A stretch of DNA of 64,000 nucleotides. Origin: Natrinema versiforme (lineage in GTDB: Archaea > Halobacteriota > Halobacteria > Halobacteriales > Natrialbaceae). The notes below the pieces were generated by a model. It saw only the letters and a list, made by a program, of their open reading frames with translations, was not told the DNA's origin and searched no databases. This document shows, piece by piece, positions 54,903-63,014 of this stretch. The stretch is from assembly GCF_005576615.1 (NCBI RefSeq), contig NZ_CP040332.1:310001-374000 (forward strand), written 5' to 3'. The position numbers were made by a program, and so were the translations under genes. Numbering within the stretch: position 1 is the first letter of the stretch; every line of letters begins with the position of its first letter.

Positions 54903-56105
54903 ATGCTCGATACTATCACCGTCTTAGACGTGACGCAAGTCGTCTCGGGATCGTTCGCGTCGATGACGCTCGCTGACATGGGTGCCGACGTCGTGAAGAT
55001 CGAACGACCGACGGGAGGAGACGTGGGCCGTCACAACCCGCCCTACGTCGGCGATTTCAGCTCCTACTTCGCATCCGTCAATCGGAACAAACGATCCGTC
55101 TCCCTGAACCTCAAGAGCGACGAGGGCGCGGCGCTCTTTCTCGAGTTGGCCGAGGAAGCGGACGTGGTCGTCGAAAACTTTCGGCCGGGGGCGATGGAGC
55201 GGTTCGGAATCGACTACGAGACAGTCGCCGAGCGGAATCCGGAAATCGTCTACTGCTCGATCAGCGGCTTCGGGCAGGACGGTCCCTACGCCGAGTACCC
55301 CGCGCTCGACATCATCGCACAGGCGATGTCGGGGAACATGAGCATCACGGGACCGCCGGATTCGAAACCGTATCGCTCGGGCATCCCGATCGCCGACATC
55401 GCCGGTTCGATGTACGCGGTACAGGGCGTTCTCGGCGCGCTCTTCCGGCGCGAACGGACCGGTGAGGGACAGTACATCGATATCTCGATGTTAGATTGTA
55501 TGCTCTCCTGGCTGACCGTTCGAGCCGGCTACACATTCGCGACAGATGAACCGTATCCGCGGATGGGAAACAAACTGGACGAATTCGTCCCCTACGGCGT
55601 CTTCGAGACGGCGGACTCGCATCTCGCGATCGTCGTCGTGCAGGATCACCACTGGGAGAAATTGTGCGCCGCTATCAATCGCCCCGGACTCGCAACGGAC
55701 AACCGCTTCCAGACGACCGAACAGCGGCGTGCGAACCGGGACGAACTCGAGTCGATTCTGGAAGACGAACTAACCGCACGGTCGACGACGGAGTGGTTCG
55801 ACGTGATGGCTGATCACGGCGTTCCGAGCGGTCCGATCTACGATACGAAGGAGGTCTGGGACGACGAGCACGTGAAACACCGAGAACTGCGCTCCGAGAT
55901 ACGGATGGGCGACGAGGAACTGTCGGTGATCGACCATCCCGTGAAGTACGACGACGACACGACGGGGATCACTCGAGGCGTTCCTCGCGTCGGCGAAGAC
56001 ACGTACGAGACGCTCGAGCGGATGGGATACACCGAGGCGGAAGTCGCGGCGTTGATCGAGCGCGGCGTCGTCGGGTCACCGGAGACGGCTCACCCCGACC
56101 GATAG
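54903..56105 (+). CDS. Class III CoA-transferase (CaiB/BaiF family)
   Basis: Enzyme of 400 residues that moves CoA between carboxylic acids. Motifs: VLDVTQVVSGSFASMTLADMGADVVKIERPTGGD, VVENFRPGAMERFGIDY, SISGFGQDGPYAEYPALDIIAQAMSG, and PIADIAGSMYAVQGVLGALF, containing the aspartate that forms the acyl-enzyme in this family. Next to a CitE-like lyase and a citrate-type transporter, its acceptor is probably a 2-hydroxy di- or tricarboxylate such as malate, citramalate or citrate. That is inference from context. Confidence 0.92.
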   Translation: MLDTITVLDVTQVVSGSFASMTLADMGADVVKIERPTGGDVGRHNPPYVGDFSSYFASVNRNKRSVSLNLKSDEGAALFLELAEEADVVVENFRPGAMERFGIDYETVAERNPEIVYCSISGFGQDGPYAEYPALDIIAQAMSGNMSITGPPDSKPYRSGIPIADIAGSMYAVQGVLGALFRRERTGEGQYIDISMLDCMLSWLTVRAGYTFATDEPYPRMGNKLDEFVPYGVFETADSHLAIVVVQDHHWEKLCAAINRPGLATDNRFQTTEQRRANRDELESILEDELTARSTTEWFDVMADHGVPSGPIYDTKEVWDDEHVKHRELRSEIRMGDEELSVIDHPVKYDDDTTGITRGVPRVGEDTYETLERMGYTEAEVAALIERGVVGSPETAHPDR

Positions 56106-56172
56106 GGTCGAACCGGTCCTTCGGTCGTGATGATTTCTACTGGTTGTGCTGCTCGCGATCCGGCATCGTTGC

Positions 56173-57126
56173 TCAGTCCGACGCGTACTCGAGGTCGTTT
56201 AGTCGCTCCGCGACATCGTCGTCCAGTTCGTCCCGAAACGCGACCGCACGCCGGAGGTGCTCCCGGGCCGTTTCGAGGTTCGCCGTATCGATCATCTCGC
56301 CGCGGTAACGGATCGCGCTCTCGCCGAGATCGATCGCGTCCTGCAACGCTGCGTAGAGGTCGATCCAGTACTCGACTGTCTCGTTGTCGGGCGTGAACTG
56401 ATCGTTCGCGTACTGGACGTGCGACGGGTGAACGACGACGTATCCCTCGTATCCCATTTCGCGAGCGAATTCGATGTCCTCGACTAGCCCGTCGTGATCG
56501 TCAATATCGACGTACGGACCGGCGAGCGGGTAATCGATACCCGCGGCTCTCGCGTCGAGCAGCGCCTTCTGCCGCATGTGTACTGTCTCGAGGCCTTGTC
56601 GACCCGGCCCCGTCCAGTCGAACCGGAGTGCACGGTTCGTATCCGTTCCCTTCGTGGCCCCGCACATGATGGACGTGACGCGGTCGGACGCGAGACAGAT
56701 CTCGTAGCACTGTTTCATCGCTCGTGCCGTTTCGATCGTCACGAGGAGTTCCGTGCTCCCGATATCCAGCCCCTCGCGCCGCTCGATATGCGTGAGGACG
56801 GCCTCGAGTTCCTCGATATCCGCGGCGGTCGCGACCTTCGGGACGACGAGCCCGTTCGGCTCTCGGGGGACGATCGCCTCGAGATCTCGGGTGACACTGT
56901 CGGCCGACGCGTTCGGATGTCCGTTGATACGGACGAAGACGCGTTGGCCGTCGTCTCGAAGCGTCGGGACTGCGTCCGAGACGTCGTCTCTGGCCGCGCC
57001 CGTTTCGGCCGGCGGGACGGCATCCTCGAGGTCGATGATAACGAGATCGGCTCCGTTAGTCGCTGCATCGTCGATCCACTCCGGACGATTACCGGGTATG
57101 AACAGCGCTGAGCGGGTCGGTTTCAT
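56173..57126 (-). CDS. CitE-like lyase (malyl-/citramalyl-CoA lyase family)
   Basis: Protein of 317 residues of the HpcH/HpaI/CitE aldolase superfamily. The barrel starts SALFIPGNRPEWIDDAATNGADLVIIDLEDAVPP and has VRINGHPNASAD, the substrate-Arg region. Metal-ligand candidates are LVTIETARAM and the acidic site after MCGATKGTDTNRALRFDW. A C-terminal segment runs GYEGYVVVHPSHVQYANDQFTP. Such stand-alone proteins cleave malyl-CoA or citramalyl-CoA to acetyl-CoA plus glyoxylate or pyruvate. Its gene is convergent to the CoA-transferase gene. Confidence 0.88.
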   Translation of the reverse strand: MKPTRSALFIPGNRPEWIDDAATNGADLVIIDLEDAVPPAETGAARDDVSDAVPTLRDDGQRVFVRINGHPNASADSVTRDLEAIVPREPNGLVVPKVATAADIEELEAVLTHIERREGLDIGSTELLVTIETARAMKQCYEICLASDRVTSIMCGATKGTDTNRALRFDWTGPGRQGLETVHMRQKALLDARAAGIDYPLAGPYVDIDDHDGLVEDIEFAREMGYEGYVVVHPSHVQYANDQFTPDNETVEYWIDLYAALQDAIDLGESAIRYRGEMIDTANLETAREHLRRAVAFRDELDDDVAERLNDLEYASD

Positions 57127-57271
57127 ACGCTCCGAACTATCTATTCGTTAGCCCATATGTACTTCGGTGGGGACGATATCGGCGGGAGATTCCCGTCTCG
57201 GGGCGTCGCTATCCTCAGTGAGTGAATGACTACCAAAATAATTATGAGGGTAGATGGGATAGTCCCACAGG

Positions 57272-58666
57272 ATGTTAGTTAGCATCACACAATCGCTGCC
57301 AGTAGTGCCGTTGCAACTCGACGGGACCGGGCTCGGTATCATCGGCTATCTGGTGATTGCACTCATTCTGGTGTTGATCATCGGGAAGATTACGTACGTG
57401 GTGCCGACCCTGATCATCGTCCCGGTCCTCGGCGCGCTCGTCGCCGGATTCGGGCCGTCGGAACTGGGGGAGTTCGCGGCCTCCGGGTTGGGTGGGATCG
57501 TCGAGATCACCGCCATGTTCGCGTTCGCCGTCTGGTACTTCGCGATCATGCGGGACAGAGGATTGTTCGATCCGCTCGTGAGGCGAGTCATCCACGTCGT
57601 CCTGGATCGGCCCGCGCTGCTGACGTTCGGAACGGTGGTCTTGGCGGTCGCATCACACCTCGACGGGGCCGGTGCGACGACCTTCCTCATCACGATTCCG
57701 GCGCTCCTGCCGATCTACGCGGCACTCGATGTCGATACGAAGATTCTAGCCGCGCTGGCGGCGTTGAGCGCGGGGACGATGAATCTCGTCCCGTGGGGCG
57801 GTGTCACGGTTCGAGCGATCGGCTCCGTCGATGCTGCGACCGTCGGAAACGTCTACAATCCGCTGATACCGGCACAGATCGCAGGATTCGCGACGATCCT
57901 TCTGATCGCGTACTACTTCAGCCGACGGATCGACACCGACCTTGAACTCTCCGAGAACGAACGGGAGCGGCTCGTCACGGAAGCGCTCGCCGGTGACGAC
58001 ACCGATCTTCGGACCGACGGCGGCACGGAACTCGAGACCGGAGTGAACCGGCGCTGGTATTTCAACGTCCTCGTGACGGTCGTGATTATCGCGCTCCTGA
58101 TGCTCGACATCACCAGTCCGGCAATCGTCTTCATGATCGGACTCGTGATCGCCCTCGTCGTGAACGTTCCGGACTACGAAGAACAACGGAACATCCTCGA
58201 GGAGTACTCCTCGGACGTGATGACCTACGTCGGAATTCTCCTCGCCGCGGGCGTCCTGCTCGGCGTTCTCAATGAGACCGGAATGATCACCGAGATGGCG
58301 AACATCTTGGTCTCGATCGTCCCCGATTGGATGGGACCGTACATGGCCGCTCTGGTCGGACTCATCGCGATGCCGGCGAGCCTCGTCTTTAGCCCCGACG
58401 CCTATTACTTCGGCGTACTGCCGGTGTTAGCTGAGACGGCTCAGGCGTACGGTATCCCCGAAGTCGCGGTCGTTCGCGCGTCGCTGATCGGGCAGATGAC
58501 GGTCGGGTTCCCGATCTCGCCGCTGACCGGTGCGACGTACTTGCTGATCGGACTCGCCGACGTCGACCTCGGCGAACACATCAAGTTCACCTTCCTCTGG
58601 GCGTGGGTCGTGTCGCTGGTCATGCTGACGGTTGCCATCCTCACGGGCGCGATTCCGCTGTTCTGA
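57272..58666 (+). CDS. CitMHS-type citrate/organic-acid transporter
   Basis: Membrane protein of 464 residues with about 12 helices. LIIGKITYVVPTLIIVPVLGALVAGF, the conserved HLDGAGATTFLITIPALLPIY, NLVPWGGVTVRAIGS, and the second-half SLVFSPDAYYFGVLPVLAE with ISPLTGATYLLIGLA fit the citrate-metal:H+ symporter family. The gene is divergent from the lyase gene and starts ATG after an ATAATTATGAGG region. It probably imports the acid processed by the CoA-transferase and lyase. Confidence 0.9.
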   Translation: MLVSITQSLPVVPLQLDGTGLGIIGYLVIALILVLIIGKITYVVPTLIIVPVLGALVAGFGPSELGEFAASGLGGIVEITAMFAFAVWYFAIMRDRGLFDPLVRRVIHVVLDRPALLTFGTVVLAVASHLDGAGATTFLITIPALLPIYAALDVDTKILAALAALSAGTMNLVPWGGVTVRAIGSVDAATVGNVYNPLIPAQIAGFATILLIAYYFSRRIDTDLELSENERERLVTEALAGDDTDLRTDGGTELETGVNRRWYFNVLVTVVIIALLMLDITSPAIVFMIGLVIALVVNVPDYEEQRNILEEYSSDVMTYVGILLAAGVLLGVLNETGMITEMANILVSIVPDWMGPYMAALVGLIAMPASLVFSPDAYYFGVLPVLAETAQAYGIPEVAVVRASLIGQMTVGFPISPLTGATYLLIGLADVDLGEHIKFTFLWAWVVSLVMLTVAILTGAIPLF

Positions 58667-59238
58667 ACCACGTACCCTTTCTCCGTCGGTATTGATACGG
58701 ATTTCGGCTGATTCAGACGATACCAATCGTTTCCAGCTCTGCCGCTCGATTCGTTCGAGACCCGATATCGGCCGGGTGATGGCCCGTAGGTATTGATCGG
58801 CAACCGTACGTTTAGTTCGCCGTTTTTCTGTCCGGGGCGACATCTGATCATCCTGTTCGAATCGATTTGAGCAGTGACCGCTACGCCGTGAGTGTGGTCG
58901 GCACTCGCCGCCGATGACTTGAGCGACACGAACACACCGGCACGACCGATAGTTTGGTATGTCCCTTCTTCGCGAGTACTGCTGCTGCCAACCGACACCT
59001 TCGGTGCTTGAGTTCGGCCGTGGTTCGACGACCGATTTCGAAGAGGTTCAGAATAGTTACTAGGATAGTTATCACTTTACTACACTACTCACTATCTATA
59101 GTAATTCAGTATCGCTCGAGTACGGCTGCCGTCCAGAGTTCGGTATGAGAGGGCGGTATCTGGCCGACAACTGGAGCCGAATCGGACCGCACTGCAGTCA
59201 ATGAACCAGCGTGCCCGACGTGTCGATCGCCGGTACGG
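58667..59238. other. Intergenic stretch after the transporter
   Basis: About 570 bases with no convincing gene. The segment 59060-59110 is strikingly AT-rich (ACTACACTACTCACTATCTATAG...). It may be a promoter or the edge of lost mobile DNA. Confidence 0.35.
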
Positions 59239-59622
59239 GTGTCCATTTCTCTTGATCCAGCATCGACCAAACAGTTCTACCGCTTTATTCGGCTCGAAGA
59301 TGGAAGCTACCTCGATATTATTGCTACACGACGAGGAACATACCACACTGACGATGGCACAGCCCTCGCTGAGATAGCACTCTACCGCAACGTTGAACTC
59401 TCCGACCGCGGGCTTTGGCGTCGATACGGATACCGCATGGGCTGGATCCTAGCAAATATTTGCGATAAGTTATACGAGAGACTTCCTATCGGATCTAAGA
59501 CTATTTTGAAATGTTCCGGCGAACGGTTCGTCCGAGCACTGTCGTGTACTGCACAGCCTGAATTACAATCCAGCCGTCTCACGTTCGGGAGTTGGTATCC
59601 TGAAGCCGTGAGCGTTCCGTAG
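59239..59622 (+). CDS. Unrecognised 127-residue protein
   Basis: The reading frame gives MSISLDPASTKQFYRFIRLEDGSYLDIIATRRGTYHTDDGTALAEIALYRN... and ends SRLTFGSWYPEAVSVP. The mixture of aromatic, charged and hydrophobic residues is protein-like and the frame is long for non-coding DNA, but codon use is less G/C-biased than in neighbours and no motif is known to me. It could be a recently acquired gene or a decayed one. Confidence 0.4.
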   Translation: MSISLDPASTKQFYRFIRLEDGSYLDIIATRRGTYHTDDGTALAEIALYRNVELSDRGLWRRYGYRMGWILANICDKLYERLPIGSKTILKCSGERFVRALSCTAQPELQSSRLTFGSWYPEAVSVP

Positions 59623-59759
59623 TGGTGAACGACCGAACGACGAACGCAGATGAATTACAGGGATATGGGTGTAAATAGAAATAGCGTCTGAGTGAATTTG
59701 TCGGTTCCGCGGCGTCATATCGCTCCACCCCGACGGATCGTTCCGTAAGAGCGAACGAG

Positions 59760-60533
59760 TTAGCTGTAGGTCGTCCGAATCGCGATGACGCGAGCGCTCC
59801 GTTGAACCTGTTTCGGCAGCTCGTCTTCCGCGGCGCGGTCGTCGATGCGGGTCGTCGGCACCGAGACACTGATCGCCCCGAGTACGTCGTTCTGATCGGT
59901 GACGATCGGTGCGCCGACCGCTCGCATGCCGATGATCCGCTCCTCGCGGTTCAGGGCGTACCCCTGTTCGCGAACCGTTTCGAGTTCGTCCCGGAACGCC
60001 TCTCGGTCCGTGATCGTGTGTTCGGTCTGTTCTGCGAGTCCGACATCGTCGAGGTAGGCCTCGAGTTCGTCTTCGGGCAGGTTGGCGAGGTAGCACTTGC
60101 CGACCGCGGTACAGTGGAGATCGACGGTGCTGCCGATGTGGGAGTCCGTTCGGACGGCCTGTTCGCCGGCGGTCTGGTAGATGTAGACGCCGTGGTGGCC
60201 CTCCGGGACCATTATCTGACACCGCTCACCGGTCATCTCCGCGAGCTGGTCGGCTTCCGCCTTCGCCGACTCGTAGAGGTTGTACCGCGACCGCGCGTGG
60301 TGGCCGAGCTCGAGGAAGCGCAGTCCGACGCGGTAGGTTCCGTCGACTTTGACGACGTGTCCTATCGACTCCATCGTCGACAGATGACCGTGTGCGGTGC
60401 TCTTCGACACCGACAGCGCGTCGGCGATCTCGGTCACTCCAGCCCCCTCGTTGTGCTGGAGGTAATCGAGAATCTCGAAGGCCGTCTCGACCGATTGGAT
60501 GCGTTCGGATTCGTGGGCTGTCATTGCAGACAC
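59760..60533 (-). CDS. IclR-family transcriptional regulator 2
   Basis: Regulator of 257 residues (or 254 from the ATG at 60524). The wHTH is SVETAFEILDYLQHNEGAGVTEIADALSVSKSTAHGHLSTMESIGHVVKVDG. The effector domain has MVPEGHHGVYIYQTAGEQAVRTDSHIGSTVDLHCTAVGKCYLANLP and ISVSVPTTRIDD. It is divergent from the flavoprotein operon, with a perfect 19-bp dyad at that operon's start, so it is the probable controller. Confidence 0.92.
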   Translation of the reverse strand: MSAMTAHESERIQSVETAFEILDYLQHNEGAGVTEIADALSVSKSTAHGHLSTMESIGHVVKVDGTYRVGLRFLELGHHARSRYNLYESAKAEADQLAEMTGERCQIMVPEGHHGVYIYQTAGEQAVRTDSHIGSTVDLHCTAVGKCYLANLPEDELEAYLDDVGLAEQTEHTITDREAFRDELETVREQGYALNREERIIGMRAVGAPIVTDQNDVLGAISVSVPTTRIDDRAAEDELPKQVQRSARVIAIRTTYS

Positions 60534-60714
60534 CTACTCGGCCGACCCGCAAAGTTCTTTCTAGGGGAACGGCGGTTCGCTACCCCCGAACGAGACGATC
60601 AGTCCGTTGGATCCCTGCCTCCGTATATGAGCGCGTAGCGGCGAGATTCCGGGGTGGCGAATCGGCCGCCGTTTCGACGTTACGCCGCGGAATCAGCGGA
60701 GTGAATACCTTTAC

Positions 60715-60733
60715 GTATCGGTGGCACCGATAC
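60715..60733. promoter_or_regulatory. Perfect 19-bp dyad at the start of the flavoprotein operon
   Basis: GTATCGGTG-G-CACCGATAC has 9-bp perfect arms around one base. It overlaps the end of a CTTTACGTA TATA-like element and ends 7 bases before the ATG at 60741. Binding here would block transcription start, fitting repression by the divergent IclR protein. Confidence 0.72.
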
Positions 60734-60740
60734 ACACGGT

Positions 60741-62180
60741 ATGTCGACTCCCGATTACAGCCGACGGACAATCGAAGATGCCACGCCCGAAGTCGTCTCC
60801 GTCGACGACGTGACGATCGACGTCGAAACCGACGTACTCGTCGCCGGCGGCGGTGGAACGGGGCTAGTCGCCGCGCTCGCGGCTTCTGAACGAACGAACG
60901 GGACCGTCACCGTCCTCGAGAAGTCGGACCGGCTGGGTGGCAATACGTCGCTGTCGACGGGGATGATCCCCGCGGCGGGGACGCGGTTTCAGCGCGACGC
61001 GGGCATCGAGGAAACGGCCGACGACATGGCCCGGGACATCCTCGAGAAGAACGATTACGAGGCAGATGAGGAGATGGTGCGACACCTCTGTGCTGAGAGC
61101 AAGCACTTGGTCCACTGGCTGGTCGACGAGTGGAATATCACGCTCCGACTCGTGGACGATTTCAAGTACCCCCAACACTCGGCCTATCGGATGCATGCGC
61201 CGCCCGGCCGGAACGGGGAGCATCTGATAGACGAACTGGCGGCGCGGATCGAGGCCGACGACGACATCGAACTGCTCACGAACACGCCCGTGACGAAACT
61301 CGTCGCGGACGGCGACGCGGTCGCGGGTGCGGTCGCCGGCGAAACGCACGAGGAGGTGATCGGCGCGGGGAAGGTCGTCCTCGCGACCGACGGCTTCGCC
61401 GGCAACCGGCGGATGGTCGAGAACAACTGCGGGGAGATCGCGGACGCGCTGTACTTCGGCTCGGACGGCAACACCGGCGACGGTATCCGCTGGGGGGCGG
61501 CGCTCGACGCCGAAATCGCGTACATGGATTCCTTCCAAGGGCACGCGACCGTCGTGCAGGGAACCGGCGCGCTCTCGACGTACGCGGTCATCATGAACGG
61601 CGGCGTCCTCGTCAACGAGGACGGCGAGCGGTTCGGCAACGAAGCCAAGGGCTATTCCGCGCTCGCCATCGACGTCGTCGACCAGCCGGGCGGCGTCGGC
61701 TACGAACTCTTCGACGAGCGGATCTTCGAGAAACTCCGCGGCGAGTTCGACGACTTCGACGAGGCGGTCGATCTCGGCTCGTACGTCAGCGCGCCCGACA
61801 TCGAGACGCTGGCCGCGGAACTCGGGTGCGACCCGTCGGCGACCGCCGCGGCCCTCGAGTCGTACAACGATGCGGTTCGAGCGGGCGAACCGGACTCGGT
61901 CGGCCGCGTCGACGGCCGCGCCGTCCTCGAGCCACCGTTTTACGGCGCGACGATCGTCGGCTCGCTGTTCCACACGCAGGGCGGCTTGCTCGTCGACGAA
62001 CACGGCCGCGTCCTGCAGTCCGACGGGAGCGTCGTCGACAACCTCTACGCGGGCGGCGGCACCGCGGCGGGGATCAGCGGTCACGGCGCGGACGGCTACC
62101 TCAGCGGCAACGGGCTGACCACCGCGCTCGGACTCGGCCGACTCGCCGGTAGACACGCTGGCGACTCCCTCGAGGTGTGA
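60741..62180 (+). CDS. FAD-dependent oxidoreductase, fumarate-reductase/ketosteroid-dehydrogenase type
   Basis: Flavoprotein of 479 residues. The FAD site is VLVAGGGGTGLVAALAASERTNGTVTVLEKSDRLGGNTSLSTGMIPAAGTRFQ. Later features are VVLATDGFAGNRRMVENNCG, the substrate-side YSALAIDVVDQPGG, and the C-terminal LYAGGGTAAGISGHGADGYLSGNGLTTALGLGRLAGRHAG. No Tat signal or haem domain is present, so it acts in the cytoplasm. In this operon it may dehydrogenate a compound that the next two enzymes hydrolyse, or the product they release. Confidence 0.9.
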   Translation: MSTPDYSRRTIEDATPEVVSVDDVTIDVETDVLVAGGGGTGLVAALAASERTNGTVTVLEKSDRLGGNTSLSTGMIPAAGTRFQRDAGIEETADDMARDILEKNDYEADEEMVRHLCAESKHLVHWLVDEWNITLRLVDDFKYPQHSAYRMHAPPGRNGEHLIDELAARIEADDDIELLTNTPVTKLVADGDAVAGAVAGETHEEVIGAGKVVLATDGFAGNRRMVENNCGEIADALYFGSDGNTGDGIRWGAALDAEIAYMDSFQGHATVVQGTGALSTYAVIMNGGVLVNEDGERFGNEAKGYSALAIDVVDQPGGVGYELFDERIFEKLRGEFDDFDEAVDLGSYVSAPDIETLAAELGCDPSATAAALESYNDAVRAGEPDSVGRVDGRAVLEPPFYGATIVGSLFHTQGGLLVDEHGRVLQSDGSVVDNLYAGGGTAAGISGHGADGYLSGNGLTTALGLGRLAGRHAGDSLEV

Positions 62181-62342
62181 TTCGATGCCGCGCGCTCACA
62201 CCCCCTCGCCGGTCGGTCCGTCGACGGGACGGCCCGTCTCTCCGCGTCTCCGCGCGGCGCTCTCTCGCCGGGCCACCGGAACCTATCGGGTTTCGGAGGC
62301 GAGTACGCAGCTTTATAGTCATTCGATCACACGTGTCAAGAT

Positions 62343-63014
62343 ATGACGGATCGTGTCTGGGAAGACCTGCTATCCGAGCAGGACAAACGTGTCATCGAGA
62401 AGGCAGGCTACGACAAGGACGGCGCGTCCTCGTGGGAGTCACGCGGCGCGGGCGAGAACCCGATGGTCCTCGTCATCGACGTCCAAGAACTGATCGTCGG
62501 CGACGACGTGCCGATCCTCGAGGCGGTCGAGGAACACCGCACCGCGATGGGAGAGATCGCGTGGGACGCGGTCGATCGGATCGCGGACTTCCTCGAGTTC
62601 GCCCGGGGGAACGACATCCCCGTCGGGTACACGCGGGTGGTCCCGAGTTCGTACGACGACCCGGACCACGAGGATCTCGCGATCGTCGATCCCGTCGCGC
62701 CCGAACCGGGCGAGACGGTCGTCGACAAGAGCTACGCGAGCGCGTTCTACGGCACCGACCTGCTCGCCCGACTGAACCGGAACGACGTGGACACGCTGGT
62801 CGTCGTCGGCAACTCCACCAGCGGCTGCGTGCGGGCGACGACGGTCGACGCCCAGCAACACGGCTTCGACGTCGTCCTGCCACAGGAGTGCATCTTCGAC
62901 CGGATCGAAGCCTCGCACAAGATCGGCCTGCTCGACATGTGGATGAAGTACGCGGAAGTGCTCGAGACCGACGAAGTCGAGGACTACCTCGAGAACATGG
63001 GTGAGTCGGCGTGA
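62343..63014 (+). CDS. Cysteine hydrolase, isochorismatase/N-carbamoylsarcosinase-like
   Basis: Protein of 223 residues. The catalytic triad of the family is visible: Asp in MVLVIDVQELIVG, Lys in GETVVDKSYASAFYGTDL, and Cys in VVVGNSTSGCVRATTVDAQQHGF. The long N-terminal ~35 residues before the core and the overall length fit N-carbamoylsarcosine amidohydrolase-like enzymes rather than short nicotinamidases. It has its own CTTTATAG TATA element about 25 bases before the ATG. It overlaps the hydantoinase-like gene by GTGA. Confidence 0.9.
   Translation: MTDRVWEDLLSEQDKRVIEKAGYDKDGASSWESRGAGENPMVLVIDVQELIVGDDVPILEAVEEHRTAMGEIAWDAVDRIADFLEFARGNDIPVGYTRVVPSSYDDPDHEDLAIVDPVAPEPGETVVDKSYASAFYGTDLLARLNRNDVDTLVVVGNSTSGCVRATTVDAQQHGFDVVLPQECIFDRIEASHKIGLLDMWMKYAEVLETDEVEDYLENMGESA

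Noticed and set aside
60864-62156. 430-residue minus-strand frame opposite the flavoprotein
   Set aside because: Shadow frame with R/V/D-rich composition and no domain; the plus-strand gene is unambiguous.
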